Of a DNA stretch of 64,000 nucleotides, positions 1 through 11,234 are shown one piece after another (the stretch's first letter is position 1; each line of letters begins with the position of its first letter). Origin of the DNA: Ceratopteris richardii (taxonomy: Eukaryota; Streptophyta; Polypodiopsida; Polypodiales; Pteridaceae); assembly GCA_020310875.1 (NCBI GenBank), contig CM035407.1, positions 197,064,892-197,128,891 on the forward strand, in the 5' to 3' direction. Below the pieces are notes generated by a model. The model was given only the letters and a program-made list of their open reading frames with translations, was not told the DNA's origin and did no database searches. The translations under genes and the position numbers were made by a program.

Positions 1-784
<784 letters not shown>

Positions 785-901
785 TATACATCAACACATA
801 CATAAATACCAACACACACCCACATACATACACATAAACTCAACACATATATTCAAACACATATCAAAGCGTTCACACAAAACACATATACATAACCATA
901 C

Positions 902-1069
902 ACACCACCAGTGATATATTTTGATGATCTACCATGCTCGTCAGTTTTGATGGTTATCTACACATCATACCTGTATTTAATATTTTTAATATATATTTTT
1001 GAAGGTCAAAAAAAGTTTTTGACGCTATTTTACGGTAAAAAATAGCCAAAATGGTATTTTACTGCACAT
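902..1069. mobile_element. Possible MITE-like insertion in block L
   Basis: About 168 bases are present here and absent from the paralogue at about 19275, where the flanks join directly. The inserted part begins near CAGTGATAT and ends near TATTTTACTG, which is a weak inverted match, and CAC occurs at both edges. No coding is visible. It could equally be a loss from the other copy. Confidence 0.3.
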
Positions 1070-1739
1070 CACATACACAGGTACATTCACATACATGAAC
1101 TCTTTGATGATTGGGACATTGGATTGAGGATCTTAAATGTATCAAAGCAACAAAAAATGAAGCTCCTTATACATGAAATATGGAAAGTTGAAACTTATAA
1201 AGTGTTTCTCATCTAACAAATTGATAAATTAAAAAACTGAATAAAAAAATCATCACATATTCACTTTTAGGATTTTCTATGAGAACATTGTACGGGAAGT
1301 CTAGATTTTTAGTGTCCCAAATGGAAGCAAACATACTTGCAAAATCTTCTTTCTATCATTTTCAGAACTTCATAGAACAATGAAACACATGAGATTAATT
1401 AACAGTTTCAGATTTTTCAACATACATGCATCTATCCATCCATACATACATGCATCTATCCGTCCATACATGTACACATCCATACATACATACATACATA
1501 CAAAAACATATGTGGACAAAGAAAATAATCTATATTTTGTAATGAAAGGTTGATCTTTTTAATAAAAAGGTTGATCATGTAAGCACTCTAGAGAGCTGCA
1601 GAAGCTCGAGCTATTGCGAACAAGGACAACGAAAGGGATGCACATAATGATGATGCTCTTCTTCGCCTTTGTTTCTCAGGTTTGGCTAGTTGTCATGACT
1701 CTCTTTTGTGAGAAGTGCTTGGAGATAGAAACTTTTTTT

Positions 1740-2220
1740 TTTTTAATAAAGGAATTTTGGCCTTAGTCTACTCTCTTGGATTTGTATTAAATAAAAGGAA
1801 AAGAAAAGTACAAGTGAAGAGGAATAGTGCCCAAGGGACCTCCCAAGTCCCACAGAGTGGAGGTAGAACTTTTACAGTTTAGATGGCATTACAAAAAAGG
1901 TTAATCACCCTCTCATCACCCTCATGTGGGGCCCACTTGGGTTTTAGCTTGCCATTGATCACGAGATGCGCTTTATGATGCCTAAAGGGGGGGGGGGGGG
2001 ATTTGTCCTCGTATAACCAAGTGTGATAAACGTTGATGGGTACTTTGTCGGCCCGAAGAATCTCATGAGTTAAGACTCTCGAATATTCGAATATGGAATC
2101 TACATTATTTTCAGATTTTTCCCGCTCAATCATAGGTGTATATATATATATATATCTATATATATATATATATATAATAGGTGTATATATATATATATAT
2201 ATATAATTGTTAATGTACAT
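1740..2220. other. Conserved non-annotated stretch with a short minus-strand frame
   Basis: This region recurs at about 59100-59520. A minus-strand frame contains VPINVYHTWLYED and GKLKPKWAPHEG, and the same peptide pieces are recognisable in the other copy. I do not recognise the family. It may be an exon fragment or a piece of a transposon. It includes a G run near 1988 and a (TA)n patch at about 2141-2205. Confidence 0.3.
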
Positions 2221-3233
2221 ATGAAATGACTGGCTAACTCCTAAATTCTAATGCGTTCTTGTCATTTGACATGTAAAAATTACGTTAACTTGTCTACTGG
2301 GGCAGAATTGTCGTTAAGTGATGCCTCTCATCAATGTGGATTTGGCCAACTACAAAGCGATGCTTATTTGTCTATTTCATGAGTACAATCGAGCGCCTAA
2401 ATTTGAGGGCCGGATACAATGCCATATGACAGAGCTAAGGTATTGGATGCATTTCATGTTTTGGAGATGCATTTGATGTTTCTCTCTCTTAGCAAGGTGT
2501 TGGATGCTTGATTTACTTATGCATAACTCCATGTGATATTCGGCTTGTTGGCTCGTAGATGAGCAGGTATATGCATTGCCTAATGTCAACCATTGGTAGG
2601 AGGTTAAGAACATCTTTTGCTAGTTGAGTGGTGCTCGGCTACTTGGATTGTTTTATCCCAAGAGGGGATCATTATCCTCATATTTAAATGATTTTGTAAT
2701 TAAGATTGGCTTAGTTTCCATGACACGCATGTGTTCACCAACGGTTTTTGCTCCATGCATCATAGCTCATGCATATATTGCCTAAGCAAGAAGCAACCTT
2801 TTGTTGATACTTTTAGTTATGAGGTTGAGTATAGGGTAGCTTTCACAAAGAATGTCAAGTGTCTGTTGCTTAGAAGCCTTTTGGCTGATTTGGGTGTTGC
2901 TTAGCCCTTTACAACCACCATATTTACTAATAGTCAGAGTACATTGGCAATTGCAATGAATCATGTGCTCCATGTTGGCACAAGGCTCAATGAGGTGCAT
3001 TATCATTATGTCAAGGAGAGACTCTTTACTAGAGAGATCAGTTTGTCTTATGTGCCCACACATTATAATGTTGAAAACCTTTTCACAAAGGCTTTCTCTA
3101 GGAGAAGCTTAAAGTTGATTGCAAAGCATTATGCTTACTTTCTTTTGGGGATTGATTTCTTACTACATTGCTTGGCACTTCCTTATACATGACTGTCATC
3201 TCCTTGCACATTGCATCACTTCTATGGGAGATT

Positions 3234-3598
3234 TGTTGGTATGTTTTGGTAGTGATGTGTGTGAACACACTTAGGACCAATGGGGTACATTTTTCCTCTT
3301 TAATCTTCTTGTATATGAACTCATAACCCTAACATGTTACTTATCTATCGATGGGAACCAAAAATTGATGCTAAATTTGCTTCAAAAATTGGTGCTTCAC
3401 CATCCTATCGATGGGAATCAATTGAATTTGCCCTATTTAAACTAGCATGTAGGCAGCTAGAGGCTATTACGTCCATGGAACTAGCAGTACCAAGTTTGAG
3501 GGATGTGATATAGCATAAGCTTCTGCCCAAGGAGTCTATATGGAAAGAACCGAATCTTTGGACTTTTAAAGAAGATAGTATAAATCTTTCCTCTTACA
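3234..3598 (+). repeat. copia-2 LTR, first copy in block L
   Basis: It starts TGTTGGTATG directly after a purine-rich stretch and ends CTCTTACA, about 365 bp. It matches 4517-4905 and 60565-60933, and TG...CA ends are present. The boundaries are inferred from where the copies stop aligning. Confidence 0.6.
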
Positions 3599-4516
3599 AT
3601 TTGTTTTCTATGATGGGAAATGATTCCAAATTGTGATATATGCATTTTTATTGGAAAAACGTTGTTAGGAGTGCAATGTAGATGGATATGGTGAGGGATC
3701 AAAGTGATGAATAGGTTTTGCCCTATGTTGTGGTAATGAATCAAATTCACCAACTGTAGTGAGTTGCCTTGGAGCTCCAAGATGTTCTGTCCAATGGAGA
3801 AATTTACTAACTCGATGTGATATTCAATTTGTTGGCTCGTAGATGAGCAGGTATATGCATTGCCTAGTGTCAAGCATTGGTAGGAGGTAAAGAACATCTT
3901 TTGCTAATTGAGTGGTACTCAGCTACTTGGATTGTTTTATCCCAAGGGGGGATCATTATCCTCATATTTAAATGATTTTTGATTCAGATTGACTTAGTTT
4001 CCATGACACTCATGTGTTCACCAATGGTTTTTGCTTCATGCACTATAGCTCATGCATATCTTGCTTGAGCAAGAAGCAGCCTTTTGTTGACACTTTTAGT
4101 TATGAGGTCAAGTATAAGGTAGCTTTCATAGAGAATGTTGAGTGTTTGTGGCTTAGAAGCCTTTTGGCTGATTTGGGTGTTGCTTAGCCCTCTACCACCA
4201 CCATATTTACTAATAGTCAGAGTACATTCGCAATTGCAATGAATCATGTGCTCCATGTTGGCACAAGGCTCAATGAGGTGCACTATCATCATGTCAAGGA
4301 GAGACTCTCTACTAGAGAGATCAGTTTGTCTTATATGCCCATGCATTATAATGTTGAAAACCTTTTCACAAAGGCTTTCTCTAGGAGAATCTTAATGTTG
4401 TTCGCAAAGCATTACGATTACTTTCTTTTGGGGATTGATTTCTTTCTACATTGCTTGGCACTTCCTTATACATGATTGCCATCTCCTTGTACATTGCATC
4501 ACTCCTAGGGGAGATT

Positions 4517-4905
4517 TGTTGGTATGTTTCGGTAGTGATGTGTGTGAACACACTTAGGACCACTCGGATACATTTTTCCTCTTTAACCTTCCTGCATATG
4601 AACCCATAACCCTAACATGTTACTTATCCTGTCGATGGGAATCCAAAATTGAATTTGTCATAAAAAATTGATACTGAATGTGCTTAAAAAATTGGCGTTT
4701 CACCATCCTATCGATGGGAATCAATTGAATTCACCCTATTTAAACTAGCATTTAGGCAACTAGAGGCTATTATGTCCATGGAACTAGCAATACCAAGTTT
4801 GAGGAAGGTGATATAGCATAAGCTTCTACCCAAGGAGTCTATCATGGAAAGAACATAATCTTTGGACTCCAAAAGAAGATAGTATCAAATCTTTTCACTC
4901 TTACA
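4517..4905 (+). repeat. copia-2 LTR, second copy in block L
   Basis: It starts TGTTGGTATG and ends CTCTTACA, about 389 bp. Similarity to the other copies stops exactly at the CA end near 4905, which supports this as the true right end of the old element. Confidence 0.6.
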
Positions 4906-5814
4906 AGAGATGCAACTTCAGTAGAACTATTGGGGTGATTGAATTATAAGAACGTCCACATTGAGAGAGTAGGTGATTGTAGCTCAAGCGTAAGCACCAC
5001 ATCTTTTACTTGTCAATCCACGGAGACTTGAGGACTGGTATGAGGACTATGAGCATGTGAAGGCACAGGTGTGTGAGTGAAAGCACACAAGCATGCACAC
5101 ACATACACACACACATGGTAAGAGCAAAGAGAGGAACAATGGAAATCTTCTATTACAAAGAACTCTCTTACAAAGCTTTAATCTCTAACAAACCAACTCT
5201 CTAACAAGATAACCCCCAAATATGAGCTCTCTAGCTCTTTACAGTTTTTTGAGTAGGTTATTAAGTGCTCGGTGCTTGTGCATGTAGTTAGTAATTGGGT
5301 AGACCTAGAAGCTAAGTGGAATGATGTAGTGAGAGAGTGATGTAGTTAGTAGGTGGGCATGGATTTACAATTGGGGTCTGGGGGTTTATTACAAGTCGTA
5401 GGTTGCCAAATGCAGTGGATGGGCTTTGATCTTGATTTTGTGGAGACTCTGAAGGGTTTGATAGGGGTATCGACTTGAAAATGAGGCTTCTTAGGGACCC
5501 ATTTACGAGTGATTCTACTTGTGCTCATGGAAGAATATGTGTTTGTGTGTGCTGTGTAAGAATGGGAATTGGATGTTCGAGTGATTGAAACGTGTTGTAC
5601 CGGGTGTGGCCTCGGTGTAGCTATTTGAGCCCGCAAGCAAGCCTTGGGCACCCAAATTTGTCGTGATTGTGGGCTGGCCTTCATTGACTTCTTGGGTACC
5701 CAAATAGACTTTACTTTCGCAGAAGAATTTATGAAAGACTTCTTGTTGACTACTAATAAGAGGTTTTGGCCGTGGGGTTGGCCTGGTTGGAGCGGGGTGT
5801 TTGCCTTTTCGCCT
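4906..5814 (-). mobile_element. Diverged LTR-like stretch left of gypsy-1 (fossil)
   Basis: 4970-5270 resembles the gypsy-1 LTR at 16198-16520 in layout: a GTAGCTC start, GTGAAGGCACARGTG, a CA-rich tract, then AGCTCTTTA near a TATA-like region. It is far more diverged than expected for the partner LTR of copy a. On the minus strand, 5346-5700 encodes repeated WVPK motifs (KWVPKK, IWVPKACL) like linkers in some plant retroelement polyproteins. It may be the remains of a different related element, or gypsy-1 may be a recombinant. No clean polypurine tract was found. Confidence 0.4.
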
Positions 5815-7752
5815 CTATACTTGTTTCAACGGCTGAAACAATCTGCTTTGCTCCTTTCTTTGGCCTCCAGTATAGGTAGTGTTCTGCTTCTTCTGTATTT
5901 GATCTGCCTTTGGTTGCTGCATCCCTCTGGCCTTTGGAACGGAAGGGAGTGCCGTCTTATCCTTGACTTCGTTGTTAATACAAGCCTCTTTCTGCATCAT
6001 ACATTTTTGGACAAGAATAGCATTGTCAACTTCATGTGCACCCCTGGAAGGACCAGGAGTTTGTGCTTTGTCTAGTTCCCTGAGTGTCTCATTTTCCAAT
6101 TCAACTGTAATTCGGCTATGATCTACCCATACTTGAAGAAGTCCACTTCTTAGGTTTAGGTTGACTGCATGATCATAGATCCAGTCCTGACCCAAGACAA
6201 GAGGCTCAGTGAGGTCCTCATCTTGACACACTAATACTTTGACTGTCATCACTTCATCTTGAATGGAGATGGGAAGATCCACCTCACCCATGCAAGGGGT
6301 TTCCACACCTCCCAATCCTATGAGGTATGCTTCTATAGGATTGACAATTACTTTCGATTCTTGACAATAAGACAATTTGACAGCACTAGTGGCTGCACCT
6401 GAGTTAATCAAGGCTCTTACAATCCTTGCACCCTTTCCTTGTCCTATCTCTACGGTTATAAAAGGACGTCGATCAATTATCCTATGAGAGTTAATACCTG
6501 AAACTTCACACATAGCCACGTGATATCCTTGTTCTGCATATGTATCTGGCCTAGGTGGCTCTTTGCCTTGTCTTCTTAGTTTCATTCTTCGTATGCGCTC
6601 TAAAGCTTCTGCTTGAGCTTCTTCTCGAATTTGTTTTTCTTCTTCTTTGCGTTGCTTAGCAGTATTGAGTCGACTTAGCATTTCCTCTGTGAGAGGTTCC
6701 TGATACAACTTGACCCTGCATCCGCTTATGTAACTTGGAAGAACATCGCCCTCTAGTGTGGCTAGTTGCACTGCTCCACTTGTCGAGATTTTATTAATGA
6801 TCATGGGTCCGTAGCCTCTTTTCTCCAGTTTCCTCGCATGTTGTTTCAAAGTGTAGACTAATACTAGGTCGCCTGCCTTCAATCCTTTATCCTTAACATG
6901 GGCATCAAAGTATGCCTTCTGTCGTTTCTTAGCTGCATATATCCCTGCAACTGCTCTCAGTCTTGTTTCTCCTAATTGTTCAAGGTCAAAAAGTCTAGAT
7001 GAGAGTTCATGACCCGTCCATTCGTGCTCTTGCGCTACTTTCAGTGTAGGTATCAAGAAGTCCAACGGCAGCACAACATTTTGGCCAAATACCATCTGAA
7101 AGGGGGTGGCTTGGAGTACCGTTTTGTAGGCGACTAGGTATGCCCAAACAACATGGTGTAGCTGTTTGTCCCAATCAGAGCGTTTATTATTCACTAGTTT
7201 GGTCAACACATTGCACAGAATCTTGTTTGTGCTTTCGGCCTGACCATTAGCTTGTGGGTGGTAGGGGGCAGACTTCTTATGAACTACCAAGAATTCTTGG
7301 AGTAGATTTTCAATTACTTCGTTCAAGAAGTGAGTGCCTCTATCACTTACTAGCTCTATAGGTAGCCCGTATCTTGTGAATACATTCTCAAACAAGAATT
7401 TAGCAGTTGTTTGAGCGTCGTTCTTTGTCGTAGCTTTTACCTCTACCCATTTCGTTAGATAGTATGTGGCAACAATGATGTATTCAGCATGTGAACCCTT
7501 AGCTAGGGGATTAATAGGACCTACAAAGTCTATTCCCCACTTAGAGAATGCACATCCACCCATCATAGGTTTCAGTGGCATCTCATATTTGCGTATAGGA
7601 TACTGAGTTCTTTGACAAACATCACACCGTTTCACATAGGTATGTGCATCCATGTGAAGGGTCGGCCACGAGAAGCCCGCAAATAGTATCGCTTTGATCA
7701 CCCGATCTGGTCCAAAGTGTCCTCCCGCTACACCTTGGTGAGCAGCTTCCAA
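5815..7752 (-). pseudogene. gypsy-1a integrase with C-terminal protease-like domain
   Basis: This 645-residue frame starts in the second zinc-binding module (H5, H12, C43, C46). The integrase core has WGIDFVGPI (Asp at about 75), LVSDRGTHF and HPQANGQAESTNK. A GPY/F-like segment (KRGYGPMIINK) lies at about 318. A Lys/Glu-rich linker at about 365-405 follows. Residues about 430-560 then read as a retropepsin-like domain: RPFITVEIGQGKG, ALINSGAATSAV, and VLGQDWIYDHAVNLN. The integrase assignment is firm; the second protease-like domain is a motif-based inference. In the element this enzyme would insert the cDNA into the host chromosome. Confidence 0.85.
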
Positions 7753-7759
7753 GATCTTG

Positions 7760-10536
7760 AGATATTCACTTTCATGGACACAGTCTCAGGTAACCATCCT
7801 TACCACGCTTGTACAGATTATCACCAATGAGTGAGTAATCCTGGGCTTCTTGTTCTAAACTCCTTTTCCTAACCAGGGTCATGTCTGGAGGGAATGTTTT
7901 CGTCCTCAGGAAGGATACTAGTGGTTCACTCCAATCTGGCACTATGGACACTTGATAGAGAGTGGCACGTTCCACAAGTGGCTTAGTGCAACAAATTGGG
8001 CATTCCTTGCACAACTTCTGGACATCAGCTTCCATAGTTGGCCAATGCACTCCGAGTCTCCTTAGTGTCTGTAGGGTTCGTTGCTTTGAGTAGTGTTGCT
8101 CTAATGCACCTACATGTGCTAATTGCAACCATTTAGCATACTCGTCCTCTTCTACACAACACGCCAAGATCCCTTGATCCGTGTGCTTATACATACTTCC
8201 TGCCATGATGTGGTACTTTTGGGCTTTTACTACCTCTCTATCTTGAGTGTTTATGACTGGGTGGTTAGGCCCATATGTCAATACTGGCACTAATGGTTTA
8301 GCCCACTGCGGCACAACTTCCAAATTAAACAAGTAAGCGTCAGGAAGATCATCCGATACTCCTTGTGGGGCTTCTCCAGATGTGAGCCTAGAGAGATGGT
8401 CTGCTCTCAAGTGAGTCTTCCCTTTCCTTACCACAACCTCGAAATCATATTCCATTAGTAAGAGAAACCATCTTACTAATCTTCCTGTATTGCATGGCTT
8501 GTTTACCAAGTACAACAATGCCTGATGATTAGTAAAAAATTTAAACTTATTTGCCTAGTCCTTCTCTCTCAGTAGTGGTATAATTTCGTTCAGCTGCATT
8601 CAATTGTCTACTAGCATAGGCAATTGGAAGATCCATATTACCTTCACCCGTAGGTTGTGCGAGTACACACCCAATAGCATAATTGGATGCATCCACGTGA
8701 ACATGGAATGGCTTGTTCCAATCCGGGGTGGTCAAGATTGGTGCTGAACACAATCGCCGTTTGAGCTCATTGAAGGAGTTCTCACATTCATCAGTCCACT
8801 CAAAGTTAGTCAGAAGTCCGTACATGGGCTTTGCAATGACAACATACATGTGAATGAACCGGCGGTAGTAACCACAATGCCCCATGAAAGCTTGTACTTC
8901 CTTGACATTCTTTGGCCTAGGTAACTCGGCTATGGCTCTCACTTTCTCTTCATCAGTGGATATGCCATTCTTTGACACTATGTGTCCTAGAATCTTGCCT
9001 TGCCTGACCATGAAAACACACTTTTCTGGGTTTAGGCAGACTTGATATTCTCTACATTTGTCAAAGATTTGTCTGAGTTCAGGGATATGGGTTTGTCTAA
9101 TGTTGGAATGAGCACAAAGATCATCAACATAGACTTCTAAATTCTTCCTCAGGAACTCCTTAAATACATGGCACATCAGCCTCTAGAAGGTTGCTGGTGC
9201 ATTGGTAAGCCCAAATGGCATTACCCGAAAGGCGAATATGCCCCATTCTGTGGCAAAAGCTGTCTTATGCTGATCCTCTAGAGCATTGGCTACCTGGTTG
9301 TAGCCCGAAAATCCATCAAGGACTGTACACTTCCTTGGTTGCTACTCTTTCTAAGAGATGTTCTATGATAGGAAGCGGATAGTTATCTCGAATTGTGGCT
9401 GCATTGACCTTCTTCAAGTTAATGCATACACGCAGCTTTCCATTTTTCTTGGGCACCACTACGATGGGGGATACCCACTCAGTGTGCTCAATTTCATAGA
9501 TAAATCCAGCTTCAACCAGTCTATCTATCTCCTCTTTGATCTTGGCAGCGTAATTATCATTATATGTATATGGCTTTTGCTTAGAGGGTTTGGCATCTGA
9601 GGTCATGGGGATGGTGTGTGAGCATATGTCAGGGTCAACACCCTTCAAATCCTTGTAACTCCAAGCGAATACATCTCTGTATTCTCTTAGCAAGGCTATC
9701 AACTCGTGCTCTTCGTAGGCCTCTCCTGATTGTGCCTCACGTTTAGGCATTCTTATCATGACTCTCCTATCGTCTATCTCATACTTTTTAAAGTTTTCAG
9801 GGACTTCAAACAAAGATTCTTCCTCTTTTGGTGTGTCTGCTCTCTTCTTTCTTTTCTTTCCTTCTTCCTTTAGGGTCACTTGTGTGGCTAGCCTTAAGTC
9901 ATTTGTAAGCTCTCCATGCCTCTGGGGTTGAAATTCTATTTCATAGAAGTATTCTTCATCTGATGCAAAAGGTGGGTCCATAATGATTGACTCTAGATCG
10001 GAGTCACTTGCATCCTCAAATGCATCAGGGCTAGGTTCACACTCTTCTAACACTACCTCTCCCATGATTGGCTCTATGGAGAAGATTGAAATTTCATAGC
10101 CATCTTCATCACAGTGAGGTGTCCATTGTTCTTCATTGATGGCTACATCCATTGTTGCTAAGATTTCTGCCCAGCAGTGGGGTTCAAATTCTTCGTCAGG
10201 AAAGACTATAGGCGCATAGGCTGGGTCTTGAATTGATCTATGTGTTTCTTTTGCACCTCTCTCTCTGGCTTCTTCTCTCTTCTCTTCTTCTACTGTTATT
10301 TTGCACATCCATAAATGGGTGTCTTCATGCATCCATGAGGATCCTGATCCTATGGAATGCACCGATTCCGTATCATCTTTAGCTCTATGGATGGGATTCC
10401 ATTGGATAGGAGGGACATCCCTATGAGAGTAATCTTTCAGATTCACTTTAGTAGTAACACCTAAGTGTTGCAGGTACAAAGAATTGGTTCCCCAATCCTG
10501 TACCACTTGCAACTGTCGCATAAAGGGTCTTCCCAA
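7760..10536 (-). pseudogene. gypsy-1a RT, RNase H and first zinc-binding module
   Basis: RT motifs on the minus strand run from YKDLKGVDPDI through WVSPIVVVPKKNGKLRVC to EVYVDDLCAHS (the YVDD box). RNase H begins near 8730 with PFHVHVDASNYAIGCVLAQ and continues past TTTEREGLG. At about 7996-8116 there is an H-x6-H-x27-C-x2-C module (HVGALEQH ... CKECPICC), followed by a linker and then a second such module in the integrase entry. The upstream part (9640-10536) is an acidic linker between protease and RT. The region is broken. Confidence 0.85.
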
Positions 10537-11213
10537 AATATCATCTCATAGGCATGATTCTTGCTGAAATCACAGATGGCAAATGTGTGCTCAAACTCTA
10601 CACCACAGGTGGTGAGAGTTATTCCTTCTAACAACCCTAGGGGTCTCTCTATGTGACCATTGGCCATTTGCAATTTCATCCTTGTGGGCCTGAGTGTTGG
10701 CTTGCCCCAACGCTTCCATAGGGAAGTGGTAGCAATTGCAACACCTGCGCTTGAGTCTAGAATGGCCTTGGTGGTGTATCCTTGATGGGTGATAGGAAGA
10801 TATGTGTTTCCCTCTTCGCCCTCACTCATCTCTCCTATCTTGTCCAATGGTATTTCTGGCACTGTTCTCTGGGATCCTACCTGGGAACGAGGTTTCGCTA
10901 TCTCTGGTACTTGTTTGGCTACATGTTTCCATAGCTTTGGCCTTACTTTGAGTAGCTCTTCTAAGGTGAGGTTGCATTGTACTCTAGTGTTTTTCACTAC
11001 CTCTGTGTTCCTAGGCATGACTGAATCCTCATTTCGTACCATGACCGTGGGTGCTCTTATACATGTAGATTTAGCTTCCCATGGGCCTGTGAAGTGGGGT
11101 AATTCTTGTAAAGAGTTAGACTCAAAGTCTAATCTTTCCTGAGATTGGGTGCTCTCCTGCTCCTCATAAATGGATGGGATGTCTTGTGGGAATTGGTCGT
11201 GTGCATCATCCAC
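10461..11213 (-). pseudogene. gypsy-1a protease region
   Basis: A retropepsin-type stretch lies in the usual place between gag and RT. AILDSSAGVAIATTSLWKRW is followed by MKLQMANGHIERPLG and a segment of the CDFSKNHAYEMIFWEDPL type, matching the order of the plant gypsy protease domain. It overlaps the start of the downstream RT frame region by a short distance. Confidence 0.7.
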
Positions 11214-11234
11214 AAGTTCAATAGGAGGAGGGAC

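Larger units (their letters stand above)
785..4905. repeat. Paralogous block L (older segmental duplicate)
   Basis: This block aligns in the same orientation with 19172-20258 followed by 57511-61653. Shared landmarks include the CA-rich start at 785/19172, the AACTCTTTGATRATTGGGAC segment at about 1099/19998, the CATACATGCATCTATCC run at about 1422/57657, the TCTAGAGRGCTGCAG site at about 1588/59000, and the copia-2 remnants. Block R is interrupted by copia-1 with its CAGGT target repeat, so L near 1345 approximates the uninterrupted site. Divergence is clearly higher than between the tandem units, so this duplication is much older. Confidence 0.75.
2540..4905 (+). mobile_element. copia-2 remnant: tandem pol ends and LTRs (fossil)
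   Basis: Two successive units, about 1284 bp apart, each carry the 3' end of a Ty1/copia pol followed by an LTR. The translated remains match the copia RNase H end in order: a DTHVFTNGFC stretch, then LSKKQPFVDTFSYEVEYR, LRSLLADLG, HVGTRLNEVHYHYVKER, and YVPTHYNVENLFTKAFSR (about 2720-3110 and 4000-4385). Each is followed by GGGAGATT or a similar purine-rich stretch and an LTR starting TGTTGGTATG. The element is broken throughout and old. The internal-LTR-internal-LTR order suggests unequal recombination between LTRs. Confidence 0.75.

Noticed and set aside
1879-2148. Host exon on the minus strand
   Set aside because: The peptide is conserved in the second copy but no family is recognised, no splice context is clear, and it sits in a duplicated repeat-rich block, so a gene call is not supported.
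10789-11142. Plus-strand frames opposite gypsy-1 protease and gag (also 35150-35503, 11769-12041, 36130-36402)
   Set aside because: Shadows of the minus-strand polyprotein; they recur only because of the duplication.
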